From positions 9,194,288 to 9,258,287 of the forward strand of contig OZ038395.1 of the NCBI GenBank assembly GCA_964036045.1: a stretch of DNA of 64,000 nucleotides, given 5' to 3'. A model generated the notes under the pieces. That model worked only from the letters and a program-made list of their open reading frames with translations. It made no database searches and was not told the origin of the DNA. The first letter of the stretch is position 1; every line of letters starts with the position of its first letter. The translations under genes and the position numbers were made by a program. Positions 11,701 to 23,700 of this stretch are shown in pieces. Origin of the DNA: Eutreptiella sp. 'Long Island Sound 2002' (lineage: Eukaryota; Euglenozoa; Euglenophyceae; Eutreptiales; Eutreptiaceae).

Positions 11701-14700
11701 CTGTCACCGCCCCTACCCGGACTCCGCCGCCCACCTCCAATACCACTGCCCCCCCCACTACGCCCTGCAGTTACTCCTCGCGTGGCGCCTGTTCACGCAC
11801 CCGCCCGTCCTGGCAGCCACAGCCGGCCACTCCCCCCGCCTCGTCACACCTTTAGAGCTCCGCACGGCCACCACCGCAGTGTACCTCTCCGAGCACCTCC
11901 CAGCCGCCCCGCGACCCGGCCCCTTGACGCAGTTGGGGTTCAGTCTGCTCGGCATGTGGCACTCCTCCTCCCCCCACGGCGCCCCCCCACTGCTGGACAG
12001 CGCCGGCCGGGAGGGACTCCTCCGCGAGCTCCTCTCCACCCTCAGCACGACGCACACGTCGCTAGCGTCACTCCTCCGCCGTGCCCCCTCCCACGTCACC
12101 GCCCCGCCCCTCCCCCTCCCGCCGCACGTCCCCACGCCGCCCTGCACCCAGCCCCACACACTGCGCCACAACATCGCCCTAGTCTGGCTCCTCCGCCATT
12201 GCGCCACTTGGCGCCTCACGGTAGACCGCCGGCCTGTGGTCCCGCTCCCCCCGGCGCCACTCCCGGGGCCGCACCCAACCCACGTCGTGTTCACCCCCAC
12301 GTCGCGGGCCGCGGACATCCTCCCACTCCCCGCCGCCACCCCCCCCCGGGCAACGCATACTGCTTGCCGCCAACCCCTCGGTCCTCAGTGAGGTCCTCAT
12401 CGGGCACGCCGATGCCCTGCACGTGCGCCCGCTGCTGCCCGACCTGCACGTTGCGTACGCCCCCGGCACGCCCGTCGACCCCTCCGTGTGGGACTCTCAG
12501 TGAGGCCACCGGCCACCGGCCGGCCCGCACGCACCGCCGCGCGGTCGCCTCGGGCACTCGTGCCCGTGGACGCCGCTACCCAAGCGCCCGGCCCCGGCCT
12601 CAGCCCCCGAGCAGCGCTTCCTGCCAGCCGCAGGTCCCACGGCCCGCAGGGGGCCCCCGACAGGCACGCCGACACCCTTGCGCGTGCGCCCCCCGCAGCT
12701 TGGCCTGCACGGCGCGCTCTCCCCCGGCACGCCCTCCGACCCCACTGTGTGGGGCTCTGGGGGCCTCTGCCGACCGCCGGCTGGGCCGCCCGCACCTCCC
12801 AGCGACCGCCACGGGCCCCGCACCCGCACGGCGCCGCCTCCGCCCCGGCCGCCCGCCGCTACCCATGCGCCCGGCCCCGGCCTCAGCCCCCATGCAACGC
12901 AACTTGCTCACCGCAGGTCCCTCGGCCCGCAGAGGGGCCTGCACCGGGCACGCCGACGCCCTTGCGCACGCGCCCCCCGCAGCTTGGCCTGCGGGACGCG
13001 CCCTCCCCCGGCACGCCCACCGACCCCACTGTGTGGGGCGCTCAGGGCCACTGCCGACCGCCGGCTGGACCGCCCGCACCCCCCCCGCGACCGCCACGGG
13101 CCCCGCACCCGCATGGCACGGCTTCCGCCTCGGCCGCCCGCCGCTACCCATGCGCCCGGCCCGGGCCTCGACCCCCCGCCGGCTGTGCCGCGCGGCCTCC
13201 CGTAAGTAGGGCACAGGGACAGGCACCAGGGGACAGCACCTGAACCAAACACAACACGCCAGCAACTGTATACCCATGATCATGCTCTTGTGCTCCCGCC
13301 CTTGTGCCCTCCCTCCCCCATGACCGACGCGCGCGCGCGCCCGCACTACCGGGGACGAGGCGGCCACACCACGGCACGAGCAAAGGTGACTAGGCGCCGG
13401 CAGACCGCAACTCCCAGGCCTCCCCTCGCCCCCGTAGAAGGCTAGAAGCACGGGCCAGCGCCCCCGGCCACGCCACGGCCGCACACGAGGAACGGCCACC
13501 TCGGCGGGATGTTCGGGCAAGGCGCGGAGTGTCCGTGGACCCGGGCGTGCCTTCCCCACCCCAAGGTCACCGCCCCACCCTCCACCCCACCACAGCCGCT
13601 TCGCACAGGACGAGTAACTCTCCCCCCGCGAGACGGGGGAGGGCTCCAGGGTAACATCCACAGGTGGCCCCACCCTCCTCCACGCCCCCCCCCCCCCTCC
13701 ACTCCACGGCGCCCCCCCCCACCCCCCCCTCGGTCGTTGTCGGCACACGCCCGGCCAGCGTGACGCCGGCCGACTGCTCCCTTGCGCCCTGCCCAGGGAG
13801 AGCGTGTCTGGCAATTTCTCCCGCCGGCACGTGCTGGGTGCCCTCACAACAACAACAACAACATACCATACCATACCATACCATACCATACCATACCATA
13901 CCATACCATACCATACCATACCATACCATACCATACCATACCATACCATACCATACCATACCATACCATACCATACCATACCATACCATACCATACCATA
14001 CCATACCATACCATACCATACCATACCATACCATACCATACCATACCATACCATACCATACCATATAGCGGAGTCCCCCCCGGCGAATCCGAGGTTCTTC
14101 CTCGAAGGGGCCCACGAGCCCAGGGGACGCCACCGGGTTTACACGGCCAAGCCGGACGGAGCTCGCACCGGCAACCCCCCCCCCCCGCATGGGAGGGTGC
14201 ACTCCATAAACGCCAGCCCCCCCCGCCCCCCCTCAGCCCCCCCGAAAAAAGGGACTCCGGCGCGGAGGGTTGGGGATATAGTCCCATGCCGCGCGGCCAT
14301 GAATCGACATGGCCCTACACCGGGCGATACACGCCCTCCCCCCCCCTCGCTCAAGAGGGGCCCCCGTCGTCCCCCGGGCAGGGAGCAACCCCCCCCCCCC
14401 TTCAAGGAACGGCCGCCCTCGGGAGCCCTCGCCCGGCCCCCGGGGGCCCCTCGGGGTTCGCCCCCGAGCCCGCCCAGCCCTTCCACGCCCCCCCCCCTCA
14501 CCAGCCGCAGCCCATGGGCCCGCCCGGTCTCCCCCGCGCCGGTCCACAACCACCAGGGACCCGGGCCCCGGAGCCCCGGTGCCCAGCCCCGCCCGCCCCC
14601 CCGGTATCCATCCGGCGGGGCCCGTCCCGGTCCGGTTCGGCCGCGAGGGGACGGCGTGGCGCTCCCCCCGCCTCCACCAGGATTCGCCCCCGTGGATGAT

Positions 14701-17700
14701 GCTCGGCGGGATTCGTCCCCGCCGAGCGGGGTGCGGGCCCCACCGCTGACCGCGGACCCCCGACTCCGCGAGCGCCCTGGGCTCCCCAGCCGACTTTGGC
14801 CAGCCCCGACCGCTCCTCTGCCCCGGTCAGCCGCCCGGTGACGCTCTGCGGCTGAGCTCACCTCACCCCACCCCCCCCACGTGCTCGACGTCCCCCCACC
14901 ACCCCTGCCCACCGCTCCACCTCTCAGATGGACGACGCCACCATGGTGAGCTGCCGCAGCCGCCGACGGTCGGCCGCCGGGCTGACAAGAGGACCCCCCC
15001 ATACGCGGTGGGGGTCCAGGCCTTGCCCCCCCTTCCCCCTGCTGCATGCATCATGGCGTGGCGTGAGTCATACCTCCCTCCCTATGCACCATGTGTCATG
15101 GCCGCGAGTGGCCTTTGCCTCTCCCTCCTCACACTAACCGAAAGGGGGGGGCCGACGGCCCCTGGGTGGGGCCCCCAGAACCCCTGGCGCAGCGACGCCC
15201 GACTGGAGGGTGGTGGGGCCCGCCGGTGCGCGGTTCGAGCCCCCGCCACCCTCCTTCCACTGGCCGCGACCCCCTGTCCCCCCCGGGTCCCCCCCCTGTC
15301 CCCCACCCCGGCTGGGGCGGCGCGGCCCGCGCGTGCGGTTCGAGCCCGCGCCGCCCCTTGTTGCATTATACGGACAGTGCGGGCCGCCAGGAGAGCGGAG
15401 GGGCCCCGCACTGCCCCGAGCGCCCCCCCCCACAACGGCTGGCGCTAGAGGCCTGGCAGCGCCTGGCGGGCTGTTGTGCAGGGGGGGCGAGGCGACCGGG
15501 CGCTTCATACCCGCCCCCAACTGGGGTCTGTGCCCACGGCACCGGGCACAGTCGCCGGTTGGGGGGTACCTCACCGCCACCCACCACCGCACCACGGGCA
15601 CAAGGGAGAGGTAATAGCCCCGGGCATCGGCCTCCCCCAGGCCGAAGGCAGGTGCCGACCGCCAGGCTCATCCTGGCCCCCCACTTCCTCTTCATTGTCA
15701 TCCCGTCCCGTCCCGGCCCACAGTCCCCGCGGCGGGTAAGTTCCTGGGGTCGAATCCTAAGAACTTCGGTGACGGAAGAACAGGCCGAGGTTTCGCACCC
15801 AGCCGACGTGGGGAGCCTCCGCCCCCACGGGGCCCCAGGGCACCCCGGCCATCCCAGCCGGGGATAACCCGCCGCCAGCGCCCCATTCCCCCGCCCCAGG
15901 CTCTCCGGCCCCAGTCCCCAAGCAGTCTTCACCCTCATCACTTCCTCGTAGTAGGACACCGGTAGCAGGACGCACCCACCACCACCACACGCCACCGACC
16001 CCCAGAGCCCAGCTCTGGACCGCCCACCCCGCCCAACCCCCCCCCACCCACGCCCAGCGACGACCACCACCCGCACCTGACCCCCCCCCCCCTTCTACAT
16101 TTGCGCCACTGCCGGTAGCACTGTTCGCTCTGCATGCCGGAGCCTCCGGGCCCTGAGCGCTTGCCTCGGCTTCTCCCTTCCTCCCGCCCGCCCACCCCGA
16201 CCAACCCCTCCCACCCCCACCCCACACCACGACTGGCGCCCACAGCCGGCAACGGACCTCCCACCCCCCGGCACGCCGTGTGTCGGAACCTCCCTTGCTC
16301 CGCTCCCCACAGGCACCATGGCTCACCCATTCTCAGCTCTGTCCCCCGACCTCCAGCGCGAACAGGTGACGGCGGCCGACGCCTGGCCCCTCCTGTCCAT
16401 CGCCCTGGACTCCCAGCAACCCCCAGGCCTGCTGGCCTCTGCGCGCCACATGCCGGCAAATGTGGACGTCCTCTCCATCCCCCTCGCCGGCTCCCCCATC
16501 GGAGCCAGCCCCCTCCTCTGGTGGTTCGCCTTCACCGAGCAGCTCACCGAGAACGAGATCTCCCTCCTCACCACGCACCACGACGCCTCGTGGCTCCCAT
16601 ACGCCTCCTGCATGAGCGCCCTCATCGACTTGGGCGCTCGTGCCTCCACCCTCGACCAGGCCACTCTCGCCTCGGCCGCCCTCGCCCACATTTCCCCCTT
16701 CTCCCCCGACCTCCCCCCCTCCATCCCCTTCCGCCGCCTCCTGGACCTCCTCGCCTTCGAGGAGGCCATCAAGCCCAAGGTCGCCCGGGTCGCCCTGCTC
16801 CACTGGCTAGCAACCTGGGCGGCCCAGCAGACCGGCTCCCGGCTGGCCTGCCCCCCCCTCAGCTGCGTCTTCGACCCCGCCAGCCCCCACGTCCGTGTCC
16901 CCGCTCCATGCCCCCTGTCCGCCCAACGGTGGTGCACCGAGTTGAACCATCGGAAGGATGATGGTTCAATTCGCACCCCCAACATCTCCACCGCCATCAC
17001 CGCAGCCGCCCGCCGCGCTAACCCGCAGGCGGAAGACCCCCCTGCGGGGCCCGGAGCCCCCGCCCCCGCCGCCGCCCCTGCGCCCCCCGACGCTTCGCAA
17101 CCCTTGTCCCTGCTTCCCCCCCGTCCCCAGCCCCCGCAGCCGGCCGCACCACCCCCGTCAGACTGGGAGACACTCTTCCAGGCTGGCCCCACCCCGAGCT
17201 CCCAGGACACGCTGACCCTGCTCGACGGCCTCTCCTCCGTCCCCGAGGCCGACGCCCACCACACGGCCATGTGCATTGTGGCTATGGGCAAGAACTGCCA
17301 CCTGCCCCCCAGGACCGTGCAGCACCTCTCGGTCTCCACGTCCACCGCCAGCCTGGTGCTCGCCGCCAAGGGTGCCTGGCACTCCTGCCCTGACCTCCAC
17401 AAGCCCACCCTCCGCCTCCACCTCAACAAGCTCCTCACCCTGGTCTCCCAACGGTACGGAGCCGCCGCCTCCTCCGCGGCCTCCCTGCCTGCCCTCCAGG
17501 CCATCCAGCCCCTCATCACAGCCGCTCAGGCCCATGCCGACACTCCCTGGCTGACGGCGGCCTTCACCATCGCCAGCGCCCCCCCTTCCCCATAGAGGCC
17601 TACCAGGACCTCCAACACGTCTCCTCCGCCGACACCCTCCGCGCAGCCATCGCACGGCTGTGTGGCCGTCTCTCCACCCCGGCCCAGTTCCAGGAGCTCA

Positions 17701-20700
17701 TCTCCTACACCAAAACTGCCCCCCCCCCCGCTCCACGGCGGACCTGGACTGGTTCCGCCTTGGCTCCTCCGCACCGCCAGCACACTCCCTGCAAGCCCCT
17801 GGCGCCGCCGCCCTGCCCGCGCCACTCTTCGCCCCACCCCTCCTCGGCCAGCCCCCCCTCCCGGGTGCCCCCGCGCCCTCCGCCACCGGCGCCACCCCCG
17901 CCTCCTCGGTCCCCACCTTCGCCCCCGTCGGCTCCTCGCCAGCCACCACCGGCGTCGTCCGCGTCTCAGGCCTCCGCCTAGGCCCGCACCCCTCCATGGC
18001 AGTCACCCTCACCCACAACCTGCAGACCGTCGTGTACGTCACTGACGCCGACGCCCGCCGCGGGCACGCGTTCGCCCACATCGCCCCCGCCCTGCACACC
18101 TCCCTCTTCGCCTCGCTGCCCACGCGCGTCATCCAGCACAACGAGGGCTGGTCCCTTACGGTCCAGGGCAGACGGGACGATGGGCAACCTTGGCACGCCC
18201 CCACTGCCACTCTCAACACCCCACCCTCCCACCGCCCGCCCGTCCCGGGCGACCCTCAGCCCCGCCCCGCCAAACGCAGCCGCCAGCAGTCACCCCCCCG
18301 TTCCTCCCCCCGACGCTCCCCGCGACACCATGGCCGCACAACACCCTCGGCCCCCTCGTCAGGCAGGGCAGTCCGCGGCGCCATGTTCCCCAGTGCCCGC
18401 AGACACAACTGACTCGCCCTGCCGGACACGCTCCCCGCCTCCAGCGCTCCCGACCTCCCGACCCTAGCCTGGGCGACTTTCCTCGCCTCCCACTCCCCCC
18501 GCCCACTCGACGCCCACCGCGCCGGGGCTGACCTTCTCTCCGCCCCGGAGCCCCGTCCCCAGTCCCACGCCCGTGGCCCCCCCCCCCGCGCACCCGCTCC
18601 ACCACCGGCCTCCGCCCCCCGTATATGCCTTCACTGCGGCACGCTGCGGCGCCCTGCCCTCACGCGCTGCCCCGTGTGCACACACTCTGCTGACCTTCTC
18701 CCCCTTGGCCTCCCCCCGGCCGCCGACCTCCCCCCGGGCCCCCTCCTCCGCGTCATCAACAAGACCCGCGCGTCCCTCGACCGGGCGCGCAAGGCCAGCC
18801 GCAACCGCGAGGCCTGCCCCATACTCCAGCTCCGCTCCCTGCACGCCTTCGGCCTCTCCCCCCTCGACTACGTCACCTCGCGCGTACTCATCCCCCCCCC
18901 CTCCCTCCGCCCCCATCAGGTCGCCATCAACAATGCATACCGCCACGCCTTCCGTCTGCCCCCCTGGGCTCACTCGGCCTTCCTCCACCTCCCCCTCCAG
19001 CAAGGCGGTCCCGGCGCCCCCCTCCTGGCGTACAGGGCCCCCCTCAACCTCCTCCGCACTTACCTCCGCGCCTCTTGGGGCCCCAACACCCTCGCAGTAG
19101 CAGCCACGGCGTCCCTCGTCTCCCCACGCCGCCCCACCCCCTGGCTCACCGAAGGCCCCGCCCTGGCGCAGGCACTCGCTCCCCTCGACATCACCGTCCA
19201 CCTCCTCCCCTCCCCCCAAGTACGCCCCGCCCCGCAGCACCACACCGGCTCGCTGGCCCCCCTCCACTCCCTCCCCTATGTCGTAGTAGCATGCGACGGC
19301 AGCCAAGAGGGCACCCGCCTCGGCGCCGGCTTCCTCCTCTGGCACCCCCTCCACGGCACTCTCTACCGCGGCTGGCTCGGCCTCCACGCCCTTGCCGGCC
19401 ACTCCACCGACGCAGAGTGGATCGCCAAAATAGCCGCCATGTTCACCCTCCGCGGCTGGTCCGGCGCAGCCCTCTTCGCCTCAGACTCCACCGCCTCCCA
19501 GCTCTGCGACCTCACCCGCGGCCCGCCCCCCTCCTCCGCCCTCTCCATCCCATACCGGGCTGCCCTCCTCTCCGCCTCCTTCCGCATGCACGAGGCCTGG
19601 CTCCCCGCACAACACGACTCCGGCTCCGCCAGCCACCTCGCCACCCTCAACGCCGAAGCTGACAGCCTAGCCCGCCGCGGGCTCCGCGCCGCCTCCCCGT
19701 GGACCCTCCCCTGGTCCGCACTCTTCCACGGCCGCATCGTGGCGCTCCATGAGGGCGCAATCTTCCTTAACCCCACGCGCGCCGCAGAGGCAGCGTATGC
19801 GGCCACCACCGCCCGCACCCACGCGCTGCACCTCTGGCCCCTGCCCCCAGGCTGGTCCTCCCACCTACTCCGCCTCGCGTATGAACGCGCCGAGATCCCG
19901 GCGCTGGCCCTCCACCGCATCATGCACCTCCGGCTACTGCACTCCCAGGACCACCCCCCCGGCTACGGAGGCGTGACGTGCCCCTTCTGTCACCGCCCCT
20001 ACCCGGACTCCGCCGCCCACCTCCAGCACCACTGCCCCCCCCACTACGCCCTACAGTTACTCCTCGCGTGGCACCTGTTCACGCACCCGCCCATCCTGGC
20101 AGCCACTGCCGGCCACTCCCCCCGCCTCGTCACCCCTTTCGAGCTCCGCACGGGCACCGCCGCAGTGTACCTCTCCGAGCGCCTCCCAGCCGCCCCGCGA
20201 CCCGGCCCCCCGACGCAGTTGGGGTTCAGCCTGCTTGGCATGTGGCACTCCTCCTCCCCCCACGGCGCCCCCCCACTGCTGGACAGCGCTGGCCGGGAGG
20301 GACTCCTCCGCGAGCTCCTCTCCACCCTCAGCACGACGCACACGTCGCTAGCGTCACTCCTCCGCTGTGACCCCTCCCACGCCACCGCCCCGCCCCCCCC
20401 CCTCCCGCCGCACGTCCCCACGCCGCCCAGCACCCAGCCCCACACACTGCGCCACAGCATCGCCCTAGTCTGGCTCCTCCGCCATTGCGCCACTTGGCGC
20501 CTCACGGTAGACCGCCGTCCTGTGGTCCCGCTCCCCCCGGCACCGCTCCCGGGGCCGCACCCGGCCCACGTCGTGTTCACCCCCACGTCGCGGGCCGCGG
20601 ACATCCTCCCGCTCCTCGCCGCCACCCCCCCCGGGCATCGCATACTGCTTGCCGCCAACCCCTCGGTCCTCAGTGAGGTCCTCATCGGGCACGCCGACGC

Positions 20701-23700
20701 CCTGCACGTGCGCCCGCTGCTGCCCGACCTGCACGCTGCGTACGCCCCCGGCACGCCCGTCGACCCCTCCGTGTGGGACTCCCAGTGAGGTCACCGGCCA
20801 CCGGCCGGCCCGCACGCACCACCCCGCACTCGCCTCGGGCACTCGACCCCGTGGACGCCGCTACCCACGCGCCCGGCCCCGGCCTCGGCCCCCGGGCAGC
20901 GCTCCCTGCCAGCCGCGGTTCCCACGGCCCTCAGGGGGCCCCCGACGGGCACGCCGACACCCTTGCACGTGCGCCCCCCGCGGCTTGGCCTGCACAGCGC
21001 GCTCGCCCCGGGCACGCCCCCGGACCCCACAGTGTGGGGCCCTTGGAGCCTCTGCCGACCGCCGGCTGGGCCGCCCACGCCTCCCAGCGACCGCCAAGGC
21101 CCCCGCACCCACTCGGCCGCCCGCCGCTACCCATGCGCCCGGCCCCGGCCTCAGCCCCCAGGCAACGCAACCAGCTCACCGCAGGTCCCCCGGCCCGCAG
21201 AGGGGCCCGCACCGGGCACGCCAACGCCCTTGCGCGCGCGCCCTCCGCAGCATGGCCTGCAGGACGCGCCCTCCCCCGGCGCGCCCACCGACCCCACTGT
21301 GTGGGACGCTCAGGGCCACTGCCGACCGCCGGCTGGACCGCCCGCGACCCCCCGCGACCGCCACGGGCCCCGCACCCGCATGGCGCCACGTCCTACCCGG
21401 CCGCCCGCCGCTACCCATGCGCCCGGCCCGGGCTGCGACCCCCCGCCGGCTGTGCCGCGCGGCCTCCCGTACGCAGGGCACAGGGACAGGCACCAGGGAA
21501 CAGCACCTGAACCGAACACAGCACGCCAGCGACAGGGAACCCATGTTCGTGCTCTTGTGCTCCCGCCCTTGCGCCCTCCCTCCCCCATGACCGACGCGCG
21601 TGCGCGCCCGCACTACCGGGGACGAGGCGGCCACAACACAACTCCAGCAGAGGTGACTAGGCGCCGGCAGACCGCAACTCCCAGGCCTCCCCTCGCCCCC
21701 GTAGAAGGCTAGAAGCACGGGCCAGCGCCCCCGGCCACGCCACGGCCTCACACGAGGAATGGCCACCTCGGCGGGATGTTCGGGCAAGGCGCGGACTGTC
21801 CGTGGACCCGGGCGTGCCTTCCCCACCCCAAGGTCACCGCCCCACCCCCCGCCCCCGCCACAGCCGCTTCGCACAGGACGAGTAACTCTCCCCCCGCGAG
21901 ACGGGGGAGGGCTCCAGGGTGACGTCCTCAGGTGGCCCCACCCTCCTCCACACGCGCCCCCCCCCCACCCCCCACACCACGGCGCCCCCCCCCCCCCCTC
22001 GGTCGTCGTCGGCACACGCCCGGCCAGCGTGACGCCGGCCAACTGCTCCCTTGCGCCCTGCCCAGGGAGAGCGTGTCTGGCAATTTCTCCCGCCGGCACG
22101 TGCTGGGTGCCCTCAACAACAACAACAACAACATACCATACCATACCATACCATAGCGGAGTCCCCCCCGGCGAATCCGAGGTTCTTCCTCGAAGGGGCC
22201 CACGAGCCCAGGGGATGCCACCGGGTTTTTTCGGCCAAGCCGGACGGAGCTCCAACCGGAGACCCCCCCCCCCCCGCATGGGTGGGTGCACGCAACAACC
22301 GCCAGCCCCCCCCCCCCCCCCAGCCCCCCCAAAAAGGGACTCCGGCGCGGAGGGTTGGGGATATAGTCCCATGCCGCGCGGCCATGAATCGACATGGCCC
22401 TACACCGGGCGATACACGCCCGTCCCCCCCCCCCTCGCTCAAGAGGGGCCCCCGTCGTCCCCTGGGCAGGGAGCAACCCCCCCCCCCCCATGGAGCGGCT
22501 GCCCTCGGGGGCCCTCGCCCAGCCCCCGGGGGCCTCTCGGGATTCGGCCCCGAGCCAGCACAGCCCTCCAGCCCCTCCCCCCCCCAGCCGCAGCCCTAGG
22601 GCCCGCCCGGTCTCTCCCGCGCCGGCCCACGCACTACCGGGACCCGGGCCTCGGAGCCCCGGTGCCCAGCCCCGCCCGCCCGCCCGGAGTCCCTCCGGCG
22701 GGGCCCGTCCCGGTCCGGTTCGGCCGCGAGGGGACGGTGTGGCACTCCCCCCGCCTCCACCAGGATTCGCCCCCGTGGATGGTGCTCGGCGGGATTCGTC
22801 CCCGCCGAGCGGGGTGCGGGCCCCATCGCCGTCCGCAGCCCCCCCGTCACCAGCAGCGCCACGGGCTCCCCGGCCGACTTTGGCCAGCCCCGGCCGCGCC
22901 CGCAGCGGACGGCCACACGGTGACGCTTGGCGGCCGAGCGCACCGACCCCCTTCCCCCCGAGCACGCGCGCACATGCCCCCTCCACGCCCCCCCCCCCCC
23001 ACTCCCCGCACACGCCGCCCCTCCCTCCCTGTCCCCTCCCTTCCTTTTCGCCTCACAGGTGCAGCGAGAGAACCAACCTCGCGTCGTGACGTCAAGACAA
23101 CTACGGGCCCCCCACCGCCGGCGGGGGTCCCAGGCCTACTCCCTCTCTCCTGCACCCCCCCCCCCCTCGCCCCCCTCCGGCTAGCCGCATGGCAACGCAT
23201 CACACTCCTCCCCCTACGCACCTCCTGCCCCTTGCCCACATCATGCCCCTATGCGTCAGCAGCACCTGGGCACATGGTACTGTGCAGCACTGTGCGTCCT
23301 GACCCACAATATCAGGCAGTGCCACAGGGTGCACAGTGCCTGATCGTCTCCGCACATTGGACTGCGGGCAAGCACAGTCAAATGAGGCTGGTATGCCCTC
23401 AGCTGTGCCACGCCTCAGCGGCGCCCCACACATCGCCCCGGCGTGACCCCACACTGCGTATCAGCGCAGTCCCGGCCCTCGGCCCCCCGCCTGCCGCTCC
23501 CTCCCCGGCCCCGCACGCCAAGGCCGCACCAGCTGTGCTGTGCAGGCCCCACGGGAAACGGGCAGCACCCCTCCGCGCCCGCTCTCGTGCGGTTCGGGGG
23601 CGCGCAGGCAGATCACCCCCATGCGCTCCGGGCAGTGCGCGGCCACAGCACCCTGAGCGGTCCCGGCGGCCGCTACACCTGCGGTGGGCCAGTGAGCCAC

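Larger units (their letters stand above)
10838..13862 (+). mobile_element. Retroelement unit 3: internally deleted copy
   Basis: The first 17 bp are the element 5' end (TAGCGGAGTCCCCCCCG). It then jumps to the ORF2 position equivalent to about 19092 in unit 4, removing about 5 kb. The rest follows unit 4 through the RNase H region, three 284-bp 3' repeats (to about 13205) and a type 1 3' end with CAACAACAAC before (ATACC)n. Confidence 0.8.
14066..22132 (+). mobile_element. Retroelement unit 4, most complete copy (8.1 kb)
   Basis: The order is a 5' leader (14066-16317), ORF1 (16318-18412, frame broken), ORF2 (18413-20788), a 3' UTR with 284-bp repeats and hairpins, then (AAC)n before (ATACC)n. 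No long terminal repeats are seen. The post-reverse-transcriptase thumb-like region, RNase H and CCHC knuckle place it with non-LTR (LINE-type) retrotransposons. Endonuclease and the reverse transcriptase palm with its xDD motif were not found in any frame. It is therefore likely a nonautonomous deletion derivative. Confidence 0.75.

Noticed and set aside
3430-14065. ORFs reading IPYHT or WYGMV repeats
   Set aside because: They are translations of (ATACC)n and its complement, with no start context and no non-repeat domain.
15230-15365. GCGGTTCGAGCC motifs resembling tRNA B boxes
   Set aside because: They sit in GC palindromic leader sequence without an A box or cloverleaf, and the unit 1 copy has GGTACGAG instead.
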